A stretch of 64,000 nucleotides of DNA from CAVZMO01 sp963776195 (GTDB taxonomy: Bacteria; Nitrospirota; Thermodesulfovibrionia; Thermodesulfovibrionales; SM23-35): positions 1-64,000 of the forward strand of contig CAVZMO010000036.1 of the NCBI GenBank assembly GCA_963776195.1, in the 5' to 3' direction. Both the position numbers and the translations under genes were made by a program. The notes under the pieces are model-generated. The model was not told the DNA's origin. It ran no database searches and saw nothing but the letters and a program-made list of their open reading frames with translations. Below are positions 36,366 to 45,618 of the stretch, in pieces (the stretch's first letter is position 1; every line of letters begins with the position of its first letter).

Positions 36366-36746
36366 ATGAAAGTATGTTTCCCGGTTTCAAAGGTTGAAGG
36401 TATGAATAGTAAGGTGTATGGACATTTTGGCTCTGCTCCCGCGTTCATTGTTGTTGATACCGCAAATAATAGCGTTACAACGATCAACAACGGCGACCAA
36501 AACCATGAGCACGGTCAGTGCAATCCGGTGAAGGCGCTGAATAGCCAGCATGTTGACGCAATTGTTGTCGCAGGTATCGGAGCCGGCGCCCTGACAAAAC
36601 TGAATCAGCAGGGTATTAAGGTTTTTCAGGCGCAGGCCCAAACGGTGGAAGAGAATATCCTTATGCTGAAAGACCGGAATCTCCCGGAGTTCGCTCCTCA
36701 GCATACCTGCGCCGGCCACGGCCACGGAATAAGCTGCGGACATTAG
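36366..36746 (+). CDS. NifX-type domain protein with His/Cys tail
   Basis: 126 residues, nearly identical to the protein at 16566. MKVCFPVSKVEGMNSKVYGHFGSAPAFIVVD, then IGAGALTKLNQQGIKVFQAQ, ending in CAGHGHGISCGH, a plausible metal site. AAAGGAGAAATAAG overlaps the end of the DUF134 gene and precedes the ATG. The terminator at 36763 follows, so DUF134-NifX form a two-gene unit and the CGGC gene may have its own promoter. Confidence 0.88.
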   Translation: MKVCFPVSKVEGMNSKVYGHFGSAPAFIVVDTANNSVTTINNGDQNHEHGQCNPVKALNSQHVDAIVVAGIGAGALTKLNQQGIKVFQAQAQTVEENILMLKDRNLPEFAPQHTCAGHGHGISCGH

Positions 36747-36762
36747 TCGCCTATTGAACCAG

Positions 36763-36792
36763 AAATTCCCCCTTAATTAAGGGGGAATTTTT
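36763..36792 (+). terminator. Rho-independent terminator after NifX-like gene
   Basis: A perfect palindrome, AAATTCCCCCTTAA/TTAAGGGGGAATTT, runs straight into TT, forming a strong stem with a 3' T-rich end. It also reads as a terminator from the other strand (AAATTCC side). Confidence 0.85.
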
Positions 36793-36905
36793 CGACAACT
36801 TCCCAGCATTCCTCGCGTTCAGCGGGCACTTATGTGCAACGCTCATTTTAGGTTAAGAGGGGTGATGAGCGAGTTACAAAAGACAATTTTAAAGAGGAGG
36901 TTCTC

Positions 36906-37280
36906 ATGGCAAAGGAAAAGAAAAGAATCGCGATATTAGCCTGCAAGAACATCAAGGGTGTCAGTTGCGTAGGCGGTTGTTTGAAGTGTTTTAAAGGAAT
37001 GGCTGAGAAGGCCGGTGAGTATGAGCGGTGGAAGGATTATGATATCGAAGTAGTCGGTATGGATGACTGTGGCGGCTGTCCGGGTGTATTGATGCCGAAG
37101 GTTGCTCTCATGATGGATATGGGGAAATTATACGACAGAGATTTTGACGCAGTTCATCTTGGAACGTGTATTATGAAAGCTACACAGACTGCCAAGTGCC
37201 CTATTGATATTGAGAATTTCAAAAAGATGATTGAAACAAAGTTTCATAAAGAAGTGATCTTTGGGACGCATGCTTATTAG
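36906..37280 (+). CDS. CGGC-domain protein
   Basis: 124 residues: MAKEKKRIAILACKNIKGVSCVGGCLKCFKG, MDDCGGCPGVLMPKVALMMDMGKLYDRDFDAVHLGTC, TAKCPIDIENFK. About nine residues in ten match the paralogue at 9520. AGAGGAGGTTCTC precedes the ATG. It is followed after 57 bases by an octahaem cytochrome. The repeated association with DUF134 and NifX-like genes suggests a shared role in handling a metal or sulfur/selenium species; this is inference. Confidence 0.88.
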   Translation: MAKEKKRIAILACKNIKGVSCVGGCLKCFKGMAEKAGEYERWKDYDIEVVGMDDCGGCPGVLMPKVALMMDMGKLYDRDFDAVHLGTCIMKATQTAKCPIDIENFKKMIETKFHKEVIFGTHAY

Positions 37281-37337
37281 AAAAGAGGCGGAAGCAGACC
37301 TATTATCAATCACTGAAGAAGGCAAGAGAGGCGGATT

Positions 37338-38396
37338 ATGAAAAAGAGGTTGATTATTCTACTTGCTGTAACGAGCTTTGTTGCGCTGGCACCGTTTTTA
37401 ACGGCACATTCAGAGGACATCAAAAAGGAAGATTGTTTTTTTCTTAAAAGTCTTCATTACACTACAAGGGGAATGGCATATTGGTACAATAAGGAGAACG
37501 GCGGCATAGAAAGTCTTACCGGCATTCCTTACACCAGTTCCAAACTCGACTGCCTGAACTGCCATGTGAAATCATGCGATGTTTGTCATAAAACTTCGGA
37601 GGGAGAGAAGTCGTTCTATACAGTGAAGGCGGCAGCCAAGCAAGAGACGTGTTTGAAATGTCACAAGCGCGAAATGACCGTAATGAAGATCGACAAAGAC
37701 GCCCATCAGGAGGATGTCCATTTTGCAAATAAGATGCAATGCAAGGATTGCCATACGGCAAGAGATGCGCACGGCGACGGCATCGAATACAACTCGATGA
37801 AACAGCCCGGCGTTATGGATGCAAAGTGTGAGAAATGCCATAAATCTGTTCCGCAAACGTCATCGCACCAAATCCATAAGGATAAATTGGAATGCAAGGC
37901 ATGCCATGTAAGGCATGTTGTCAGTTGTTCCAACTGCCACATTGATACCCTCGTAAAAGAAGGGAAACGCGTATCTATTCCGCTTACCGGCTGGGTTTTT
38001 CTGATGAACTACAACGGCAAGGTAACATCAGCTACAACACAAACTTTTGTCGCACCGGGAAACAAGACATTCCTCATGTTTGCTCCCCAGAACAGCCACT
38101 CCATCATGAAACAGGGGAGAAAATGTGGTGAGTGCCACGGTACCGAAATTGTGAAAGATGTTCAGAACGGCAGATTGAAACTGACCTGGCTCGAAAAGAG
38201 TGTATTGAAAAATGTGAAAGGCGTTATTCCGGTCGTGGACGGAGTCACATATGATTGTGCTTATGAGGACTATAAAGGCGAGAAATGGATACCGATAGAA
38301 AATCCGCCGGCGCCTTTACTGCATTACGCCGGTTATGGCATCCCTTTGACCAAAGAGCAATTAAAAAAAATGGCTCAACCCATGAGAAAGAAATAG
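37338..38396 (+). CDS. Octahaem periplasmic cytochrome c
   Basis: 352 residues with a signal peptide (MKKRLIILLAVTSFVALAPF). Eight CxxCH motifs: CLNCH, CDVCH, CLKCH, CKDCH, CEKCH, CKACH, CSNCH and CGECH. An N-terminal non-haem part contains LHYTTRGMAYWYNKENGG, and after the last haem a C-terminal 90-residue part has no cysteines apart from one (YDCAYEDY). Family assignment is uncertain; it resembles the multihaem cytochromes of metal- or sulfur-reducing anaerobes rather than octahaem tetrathionate or hydroxylamine enzymes. Intact. Confidence 0.85.
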   Translation: MKKRLIILLAVTSFVALAPFLTAHSEDIKKEDCFFLKSLHYTTRGMAYWYNKENGGIESLTGIPYTSSKLDCLNCHVKSCDVCHKTSEGEKSFYTVKAAAKQETCLKCHKREMTVMKIDKDAHQEDVHFANKMQCKDCHTARDAHGDGIEYNSMKQPGVMDAKCEKCHKSVPQTSSHQIHKDKLECKACHVRHVVSCSNCHIDTLVKEGKRVSIPLTGWVFLMNYNGKVTSATTQTFVAPGNKTFLMFAPQNSHSIMKQGRKCGECHGTEIVKDVQNGRLKLTWLEKSVLKNVKGVIPVVDGVTYDCAYEDYKGEKWIPIENPPAPLLHYAGYGIPLTKEQLKKMAQPMRKK

Positions 38397-38560
38397 GAAG
38401 CGACGATACTTTTAAGATAAGGCTTCAAAACAGAGTAAGGTTAAATAAAAGAATAGAAGGATAACGGTTCAATTGAGAATGTTTGTAATGATTCCGGAAA
38501 ATTTCGGATGGGCGGACAAGCTTTGCAAACAGACTTTTAATAAACACCTAGGAGGGTTAA

Positions 38561-39046
38561 ATGGAACTGACTGATACAGTGTCACTTGAAAAATGGAAGA
38601 GCATAGTTGATCAAATCCATGAAAAATTCGGATTCAACGGAACGGTGTATAGAAAAGATAATTCTGTACTTGCCAAATCTGAAGGATGGGCTAATAAGGT
38701 CTGTCCGGCTATCAAATCGGGAGATTCGGTTGTTGTGTGTTCATCTGCTCAACAGCGACTTTCGAAGATTGCTCAGGAAAAGAAAGATTGCGCAGTAGAT
38801 GAATGTGACGCAGGGTTCATCAAATTCTTAATGCCTCTTTACATAGGCAACGAATTAGCAGGTACGATCGGTGGATGCGGATGTTTGGATGAAAACACGG
38901 AGATTGATGCGTTTCACATTGGTAAACTGCTAAAAAAAGAAGATATTACCGATATTTTGAGTTCAACGAAACACATTTCCAAAGACAAATTGAGGGAGGC
39001 TATACAGTTTGTCCAAAAGCAAGCCCGGGAAATTACTGTAAGTTGA
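38561..39046 (+). CDS. PocR-type sensory domain protein
   Basis: 161 residues that consist of one PocR ligand-binding domain: LEKWKSIVDQIHEKFGFNGTVY, then CPAIKSGDSVVVCSSAQQRLSKIAQEKKDCAVDECDAGFIKFLMPLYIGNELAGTIGGCG. Conserved cysteines (CPA, CSSA, CDAG, GCGC) can hold a ligand or cluster. No output domain is attached, so it must work with a partner. AGGAGGGTTAA precedes the ATG. It follows the octahaem cytochrome gene by 164 bases and may sense redox state or a small metabolite. Confidence 0.82.
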   Translation: MELTDTVSLEKWKSIVDQIHEKFGFNGTVYRKDNSVLAKSEGWANKVCPAIKSGDSVVVCSSAQQRLSKIAQEKKDCAVDECDAGFIKFLMPLYIGNELAGTIGGCGCLDENTEIDAFHIGKLLKKEDITDILSSTKHISKDKLREAIQFVQKQAREITVS

Positions 39047-39102
39047 GCAGAGTAATACCCTTACAGGAGTAGATCACTGAAAAGCTCTGTAAACCTGTCT
39101 GC

Positions 39103-40000
39103 CTAATCGATCTTCGACAGTGCGTCAGGATGAGTAACAACGGCGACCGGACAGAAGGACTCGGCGCTCACCTGTTCCACGGCACTTCCAACATACGCCC
39201 TTTCCCCTTTTTCTTTGGTACGGGAGCCCATAACGATCAGATTTACATCTTTCTCGCGTGCATATTTCAGAATTTCCAAATAAGGCAGTGTCCCCTCCCA
39301 AATACTATATTCGTGCTCTATCTCTTCCGGCACTTTACAGAATCCCCTGAGTTTCTCCTGAGAGGCTCAATGGGGTCTCTCTTTCCGGAGTAGTTAACGA
39401 TATGAAAAGGAAAAGCTTTGATCCATATCTCCGGGCCAATGTGGACGCAAACTGGAAGCCATATGCACAGGATTTAGAGAAATCGATGCAGATCATTATT
39501 TTCTTGAAATTCAATCTTTCTTTTGGCATTAAACGATTGACGATCATCACCGGCGAGTCGTGGTATTCATGATCACATCTTCCACGGTGTTCCCGATAGG
39601 TATCGCCTATCAGGTCCTTCTTCTTTCCGACTTTCCACGCGTGAGGGCCAAGAACAATCAAATCCGCCCCCATCTTCCTCGCCCATCTGCGGATCTCGAT
39701 GCTAGGGCTGTCCCATAGACTATATCAATCTGGTAGTTGCCATAGGGTTTCAGTGCCGCCGTCGCATTTCTCATTCAGTCTTCTTTGACCGCTTCTTTGT
39801 ATTCCTGACTTGCAGCAGTCTCCTTGCCCGTTTTGAAGTCTTTGACATTTCCAGCGGTCCGCACTCGTTGAAATAAGAAGGTTCCATCACATGCAAAATA
39901 AAAAGTTTTCCCTGATTCTGTTTCGTGATTTCCAATGAGTGATCACTGCTGCATCACAGGCCTCAAACATATCCGTTGCCGTCAACACTCTCTCAAACAT
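39103..40000 (-). pseudogene. Tandem universal stress protein (UspA), frameshifted
   Basis: Minus strand, with AAGGAGGATAGAA before ATG 40000 (MFERVLTATDMFEACDAA). The first UspA domain is recognisable only across several frames and ends MGADLIVLGPHAWKVGKKKDLIGD. The second domain begins LNFKKIMICIDFSKSCAYGFQFASTLARRYGSKLFLF and, after a break near 39340, ends NLIVMGSRTKEKGERAYVGSAVEQVSAESFCPVAVV. At least four frame changes. Nucleotide-binding stress protein family; a complete tandem UspA occurs at 60629. Confidence 0.72.
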
Positions 40001-40312
40001 TTCTATCCTCCTTAAACAAATCTGTTTTTGGCAGATTCTTGCCATCAGCCCGCATTTTTTGGAAAGTCAGAGATTATATTTACTAATTTAAATAAACAAG
40101 CCCTTGAAGAATATTGAGCAAAAAGAATGCCTATTTCTAATAAATTGATATATAAGGATTTCTAAGCAAGACCCCTTGTCATTGCCGGGCATATTGTCCA
40201 TTTGCAGGGCAGGATGCTGTATAAAGCCTCTCAATAAAGACAACTTTTCCGTAAGGCATTTAGTCAAAAATTGGTCATTTCTATTTTGGCTTGACACTTG
40301 GGAAAAAAATTA

Positions 40313-40340
40313 TTGACTTTTTTAAGGGGACTATGATAAT
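40313..40340 (+). promoter_or_regulatory. Likely promoter of Hmc/Tmc set 2
   Basis: TTGACT (40313-40318), 16-base spacer, GATAAT (40335-40340), 65 bases before the tmcD-like ATG in an AT-rich stretch. A second TTGACA lies at 40291-40296. The rest of the 405-base gap from 40001 shows no gene. Confidence 0.45.
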
Positions 40341-40405
40341 TTTCTTTCTATTCAATAAGTAAGTAGTGCAAGTTCTCTCATAGAATAAAGGAAGGGGAAC
40401 GCCAT

Positions 40406-41665
40406 ATGAGCGAATCAGCAAGGTGGGATTGGAATACAAAAGAAAAATTAGTTGCAAATATAAATGAGTGGAAAAAGAAATTTCCACAAGTCCGTGAACT
40501 CGTCCCCAGCGACGACGGCGAGAAAATAGCGACTGTAGTTAAAACCGAAGACAAAAAATTTACTACCTGTGCAAATGAAGAGGCTTGGGAAGAAACGTTT
40601 GAGAGGGTCTACTCACTTAAATTCAATCCGGATAATCAGTTGATTTCGCTCGCATTACGAAACTATGAATGGTCGGTTAACGTCGATCATGAGATGTGGG
40701 AGGAAAAATTTGATTATCTGTGGAATCTGACTTTAAGCCCTGATGGGAAAAGTATCGGAGTCAATTTAAGAACGGGAGAGATGACAAGCGGCGCTTGTCT
40801 GAATGGGAAGGCCTGGGAGAATACATTTCCAGTCGCCGCTGATCTCGTAATGAGTCCTGATGGAAAAAGGACCGCATCCCATGTACAGATAGAGCGGCTT
40901 GCCACATTAGATAACGTCAGTTTTCAAAAAAAGATCTGGACAGTTGCAGTAGACGGAACTCCCTGGGATAGGACCTTTTTAAATCTCTGGGGGGCTGTCT
41001 TTAGCGACGACAGCAACCATGTGGCGGCAGCTGTGCGGACAGATATGTCCCAATATACTATCGCAGTAAATGGAACGCCCTGGGAGCCAGCGGTCGGTGC
41101 TGTTTGGGAGCCAATCTTCAAGCCGAAAAGTGCCGATGTTGTTGCCCCTGTGCAGACGCCCAAAGGCTGGACGCTTGCAATGAACGGTAAACCAATGTGG
41201 GGTTATTTTTCTCAGGTCTGGAAACAGGTATTCAGTGGTGACGGCAAAAGGATAGCCGCTGTTGTTGCTGTTGATGTTGGAAAATGGACGGTAGTCGTAG
41301 ATGGTTCACCGTGGGGTGTGATATTTGATACTGCTGTGTTATCTCCGGTATTCAGTCCTGACGGGAAAAGGGTTGCAGCTCCGGTAAAGCATGATAAGAG
41401 GTGGTCAATTGCCGTCGATGGCTCTCCATGGTCGGAGACTTTCGACAATGTTTGGGATCCTTTTTTTAGTCCGGCAGGCGATAAGGTGGCAATTAAGGCT
41501 GAAAGAAACGGAAAATATTTTGTAGCTGTTGACGGAAAGGTCGGGAAGAAAGGTTATGAATCCCTTTGGAGCCCGGTATTTAGTCCTGATGGGAGCAAAC
41601 TCCTTGTAAGATGCGTGGACAACGGAAAGTATTACCGTCGCGTAGTCCCGGTAAACGAAATATAA
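40406..41665 (+). CDS. tmcD: TmcD-like Trp-rich beta-propeller subunit, set 2
   Basis: 419 residues, no signal peptide or membrane helix. After WDWNTKEKLVANINEWKKKFP come about eight repeats of 40-45 residues with the pattern W.L.FSPDG/K....V.....WTVAVDG.PW...F, unusually rich in tryptophan. This matches TmcD, the cytoplasmic WD40-like subunit of the Tmc transmembrane complex of sulfate reducers. It probably interacts with the CCG subunit. First gene of the seven-gene set; the membrane cytochrome b gene follows after 15 bases. Intact, unlike the set 1 copy. Confidence 0.85.
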   Translation: MSESARWDWNTKEKLVANINEWKKKFPQVRELVPSDDGEKIATVVKTEDKKFTTCANEEAWEETFERVYSLKFNPDNQLISLALRNYEWSVNVDHEMWEEKFDYLWNLTLSPDGKSIGVNLRTGEMTSGACLNGKAWENTFPVAADLVMSPDGKRTASHVQIERLATLDNVSFQKKIWTVAVDGTPWDRTFLNLWGAVFSDDSNHVAAAVRTDMSQYTIAVNGTPWEPAVGAVWEPIFKPKSADVVAPVQTPKGWTLAMNGKPMWGYFSQVWKQVFSGDGKRIAAVVAVDVGKWTVVVDGSPWGVIFDTAVLSPVFSPDGKRVAAPVKHDKRWSIAVDGSPWSETFDNVWDPFFSPAGDKVAIKAERNGKYFVAVDGKVGKKGYESLWSPVFSPDGSKLLVRCVDNGKYYRRVVPVNEI

Positions 41666-41680
41666 AGAATGGAGTGAAGC

Positions 41681-42355
41681 ATGCTTGATTTTATAAGAGA
41701 CCCGTCTTTATACACTTTGGTAAGAGGCCCTTTAGTCTGGATTGCATTTATTGTATTTATTGGTGGAAGTATTTATAGATTATATTCTTTTATTAATCTA
41801 GCCAAAAAAGACAAAACGATAATGCCTTTTATTAGCCTCAAATATACTCTTCGGTCCCTTCTTCACTGGCTTGTTCCCTTTGCCAGTGTCAGCTGGAGGA
41901 GATACCCTGTGGTTACCACGGTAACCTTTATTTTTCATATCGGCCTCGTGATTCTCCCCATATTTGTTCTCGGACATATTGTCCTTATAAACGAGTCGTG
42001 GGGTATAAGCTGGTGGACTGTTTCTGAGGGATTTGCTGATTTCATGACAGTGATTGTCATGCTGTGTTGCATCTTCTTTTTCCTGAGGAGGATTTTCGCT
42101 CCGCAGGTCAAATTTGTCACCTTTAGCTCCGATTATCTTTTCCTTTTAGTTTCATTTTTACCTTTTTTAACGGGGTTTTTATCCTACCACCAGCTGCTGC
42201 TCCCAAATAATGCTATGGTAACCCTGCATATGCTTTTTGGGGAGATTATGTTGGTCGCTATACCTTTTACAAGATTAGTCCATATGTTTTATTTCTTTTT
42301 GACAAGATCCTTTATGGGATCTCAATTTGCCCTTTGGCATTCAAGAGACTGGTAA
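41681..42355 (+). CDS. tmcC: TmcC/HmcE-like membrane cytochrome b subunit, set 2
   Basis: 224 residues with five or six hydrophobic helices: LVWIAFIVFIGGSIYRLYSF, TVTFIFHIGLVILPIFVLGHI, FMTVIVMLCCIFFFL, YLFLLVSFLPFLTGFLSYHQ, MVTLHMLFGEIMLVAIPF. Histidines within helices (HWL, FHIG, GHI, SYHQ, LHML) are candidate haem b ligands, as in the NarI/DsrM/HmcE family. It exchanges electrons between quinol or the 16-haem cytochrome and the cytoplasmic iron-sulfur subunit that follows. GGAGTGAAGC precedes the ATG. Intact. Confidence 0.85.
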   Translation: MLDFIRDPSLYTLVRGPLVWIAFIVFIGGSIYRLYSFINLAKKDKTIMPFISLKYTLRSLLHWLVPFASVSWRRYPVVTTVTFIFHIGLVILPIFVLGHIVLINESWGISWWTVSEGFADFMTVIVMLCCIFFFLRRIFAPQVKFVTFSSDYLFLLVSFLPFLTGFLSYHQLLLPNNAMVTLHMLFGEIMLVAIPFTRLVHMFYFFLTRSFMGSQFALWHSRDW

Positions 42356-42382
42356 CAGGTTCAGGATAAAGGAGGTTCATTG

Positions 42383-43762
42383 ATGGCAGTTAAAGAAAAG
42401 GTTGTCAGCAAAGAAAAGATTGTTAGCAAGGACTTTAAGGAATATATTAGAGAGCCTAATCCTGACCCGGGCCTTGATGAAACAATAAAATTACTTACTC
42501 CGGAGAAGATAGAAAAAACAATAAAGTCGGTCATAGGAAGCATTTCTGCAAGGTTAAAAGCACCCCTTGAGACCTGTATCCATTGCGGGCTATGCTCCGA
42601 GGCCTGCCAATGGTATCTATCCAATGATAAAGACCCAACTTATGCGCCAGTTGCGAAAATGAGGATGACCATATGGGAGATGATAAAAAGGGATGGAAAG
42701 GTTGATGCAGAATTCATAAAACAATGCGCAAGGATAGTATTCACTGAATGTAACATCTGTCATCGCTGCAGCATGTACTGCCCATACGGGTTAGATGTAA
42801 CATATGTCATAGGTTTGGTCCGGCGTATCTGTTTCCTTCTCGGGGTAGTGCCCCAACGCCAGATGGATCAGGATCACGCCCATGCAGCCATGATGAATCA
42901 GGTCTGGCTTTCCCAGAATGACTGGCTTGATACCATGCAGTGGCAGGAAGAGGAGGTAGGTGCGGATTTTAAAAATCTGCGCATTCCTATTGATAAAGAG
43001 GGAGCAGAGGTTATGTGGCTGCCATTGGGTGCTGAGCCGAAGACCGGTACCTATCATATAGAACGTACCGCGAAGATCATGCATGTTGCAGGGGTTGATT
43101 GGACTGTGCCCGGAAAGGATGTATGGGACAGCAGCAACATGCCGATGTTTTTACGTGACTTTGTGACTATGCAGAGAATTGTGCGGGGGCTTTTTGAGAA
43201 TGCCTTTCGATTGCGAATAAAAAAGTTAGTATTGACTGAGTGAGGGCATCCACGTTTTGCCACAAGTTTTGTGGCGCCACCGATGCTGGGATATAAAGAC
43301 CTGCCGTTTGAAATAATGCAAACTGGTGAATTCTACTATGATCTTCTCAAGAGTGGAAGGATAAAGATAGCTCGAAAGATTAAAGAGTCTGTCACGCTGC
43401 AGGACCCCTGTAACATTATCAGAAGGGCAGGGGCAGCGGACAAATTCAGATACTTCGTAAATGCAACATGTGAGGATTTTACGGAGATGCACCCGAATCG
43501 TGAGCACAATTACTGCTGCAATGCCGGTGGCGGGCTGGCTGGTTTGTCTAATTGGGCTGCCCATAAGGCCAGAGGGAACAGAGTAAAGGCAGAACAGATT
43601 AAGGCAACAGGTGCAAAGGTCTGCATCACCCCATGCCATAACTGTAGCACCGGTATAAAAGACGTAATCAAATATTGGAATCTCGGGGTAAAGAACATGT
43701 TTTTTGATGAAATATTGCTTGCGACGATGGAAATTCCTGAGGAATTAAAAGTGAAGGAATAA
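42383..43762 (+). CDS. HmcF/TmcB-like CCG-domain iron-sulfur protein, predicted selenoprotein (Sec287)
   Basis: 460 codons in one frame, interrupted only by TGA at 43241-43243 (codon 287). Two [4Fe-4S] motifs (CIHCGLCSEACQ; CNICHRCSMYC) precede it; DPCNII, NYCCNAGGG and TPCHNC of the HdrD/DsrK CCG domain follow it. Around the TGA the reading is LVLTE-U-GHPRFATSF; the set 1 paralogue reads IMTSE-C-GHSFRAA, so TGA sits exactly on a conserved Cys. A hairpin at SECIS distance follows. GGAGGTTCATTG fixes ATG 42383. The subunit is cytoplasmic and is thought to reduce a thiol-disulfide or DsrC-like partner. If Sec is not inserted the product would be a 286-residue ferredoxin-like protein. Confidence 0.85.
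43258..43276 (+). promoter_or_regulatory. Candidate bacterial SECIS hairpin of the HmcF/TmcB-like gene
   Basis: TGCCACAA-GTT-TTGTGGCG: a stem of eight pairs (one G-U) with a three-base GUU loop. It starts 14 bases after the TGA and the loop lies 22 bases after it, within the spacing known for bacterial SECIS elements, and the loop starts with G as the consensus asks. Confidence 0.65.
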
Positions 43763-43779
43763 ACGAGGAAGGAAACGTT

Positions 43780-45467
43780 ATGAACAAAAAGGTATTATCG
43801 CAGGATTGGGTGCATGTTTTCTCTTATTATTTATCTATGGTTTCAACAATGTTTCTTCTAAAGAGAGTCAACCTGCGATTAAAGAACCAGTTGTGAGCAA
43901 GTCTGTTAAACCCGATAATAAGATCGCTATCGCTCATACGGAAATCTTCGGTGAATTAGAGAGACCGCAGGTAATTTTTGACCATCAAAAACATGTTGAG
44001 GCTTTGAAAAAGGAAGGCAAAAAAGAGGCGGCGACATGCGATACATGCCATCCTCTCGACAAGGAAAGGGATCTTATTCTCTTTAGTTTCCCTAAAAAGG
44101 TGAAGGGAAAAGACAAAGATTCAATAATGCATGGATACCATGACGAATGTATCAATTGTCATAAAGAAAAGAGAACAGAGAAGAAGAAATCCGGTCCTGT
44201 TATCTGTGCTGATTGTCATGCAGAAAAGCTCCAGTGTGAAGGTCAAATATCCGGTATTTGAATTTGATTATCAAGTTCATGATAACCATGATAAGAAGCT
44301 CAAAGAGAGAAATATTAAGGAGACCTGTGATCTCTGTCATCATATCTATGATGAAGAATTAGTTTACGAAAGAGGAAAAGAATGGTCCTGCTATTATTGC
44401 CACGACACTGCTAAACAGACAGGTCCGGTGTTGGCAGCTGCGACACGGATTACAAAGAAGAAGGATTTCACCATAAGGAAAGTTTCCCACACAAGATGTC
44501 TTAACTGCCACCTGTATTTTACTCTCAAAGAGAAAGTGGATACGACAGGGAAGAAAAAAGCGGGCCCGTTGTCTGTGACAAATGTCATACCGGAAAATAT
44601 AGGACTGTTGCCGAACTCGTAAAGGTTCCGCGGCCTGACGCAGGTCAGCCGGAAAAGCCTTTCATAGATATAGAAAATGCCAAGCTGAAGGGTGTAATGT
44701 TTGACCACAAGACTCATGAAACGAATTCCAAGACTTGTAGAGGCTGTCATCACGAAACATTAATGCCTGCAAGGAATGCCACGATATTACGGGAAATCCT
44801 AAAGGAAAGTGGGTTAATACTGCAAATGCATATCATGATATATTTTCGGAAAAAAGCTGTACCGGCTGCCACGGGGTTAAGAAAAAAGAAAAAGATTGTG
44901 CGGGCTGTCATCATGCAATATTACCGATGAGCCTGGAGACAAACGGTCCGAAGAAAGACAGCTGCGCCCTCTGTCATACGGGAAAAAGGCAGGATTTTCA
45001 GGCCCCAAAAGCTTACTGTCGCCGAACTTGCCAGGGAACTTGATAGAGAAAAAGTTAAAAAAGAGGTTGAGGTGAAGGTTCTGGAGAAGGAGTTCAAGCC
45101 GGCCAAATTCCCCCATTTCAAGATGATCGAGAGGATGGTCAAGATATCAAATGACAGCGGACTGGGGACTTATTTCCACTCGAAGATGCAGACTATCTGT
45201 GAAGGGTGCCATCATCAGAGCCGCGCGGAGGCTGAAGCAAAGAAAAATACTCCGCCGCTGTGCAGGAACTGCCATTCGATAACATTTGATCCTCTGCACG
45301 TGAACAGGCCGCGCTTGCTGGCAGCTTATCATCGTCAGTGTATCAGCTGCCATGAGGAGATGAAGCTCGAAAAACCGAAGCAATGTAAAGAATGCCACGA
45401 GGAGAAAGCAGTGCGGCCCAAATATGTCGTTCCGAAACCCTTGGGCTACGATGACCTGGTAAAGTGA
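43780..45467 (+). CDS. Sixteen-haem HmcA-like cytochrome c, set 2 (some frameshifts)
   Basis: Reconstructed across four frame changes (near 43805, 44240, 44570 and 44765, with a further one near 44990) the protein carries exactly 16 CxxCH motifs: CDTCH, CINCH, CADCH, CDLCH, CYYCH, CLNCH, CDKCH, CRGCH, CKECH, CTGCH, CAGCH, CALCH, CEGCH, CRNCH, CISCH, CKECH. A hydrophobic signal (FLLLFIYGF) follows the ATG. About 560 residues, the size of HmcA. Repeated modules such as HTEIFGELERPQVIFDHQKH and FVDHxxH supply distal His ligands as in class III cytochromes. It is the periplasmic electron entry of the complex. Confidence 0.83.
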
Positions 45468-45479
45468 GGAGAACAGGAA

Positions 45480-45596
45480 ATGCATCTTTATATTTTTGAA
45501 CAACTGTTTTCACCGAAAGGTTATGAGTATACGATAGCGGTATTGGCGGCGTTTGTATTTATTTTTTTCTATTCCGTTTTGAGCACGAAGAGATAA
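45480..45596 (+). CDS. HmcD-like small membrane protein, set 2
   Basis: 38 residues, MHLYIFEQLFSPKGYEYTIA then a single membrane helix (VLAAFVFIFFYSVL) and a short STKR tail. GAGGAGAACAGGAA precedes the ATG. It resembles the 41-residue protein at 22152 in the same position of set 1. Counterpart of HmcD; role in the complex unknown. Too short for usual gene finders. Confidence 0.75.
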   Translation: MHLYIFEQLFSPKGYEYTIAVLAAFVFIFFYSVLSTKR

Positions 45597-45618
45597 TAAT
45601 TGGCAGGGAGGCTAATCT

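Noticed and set aside
9056..36746. NifX-like proteins taken as evidence for nitrogen fixation.
   Set aside because: No nifHDK, nifB radical SAM part or other nif genes are present; the fold is widespread in non-diazotrophic anaerobes.
42383..43243. Set 2 hmcF-like gene as two separate proteins (a ferredoxin and a CCG protein) split by a real stop.
   Set aside because: The second part has no start codon with a ribosome-binding site near the TGA, the frame is unbroken, and the TGA aligns with a conserved Cys.
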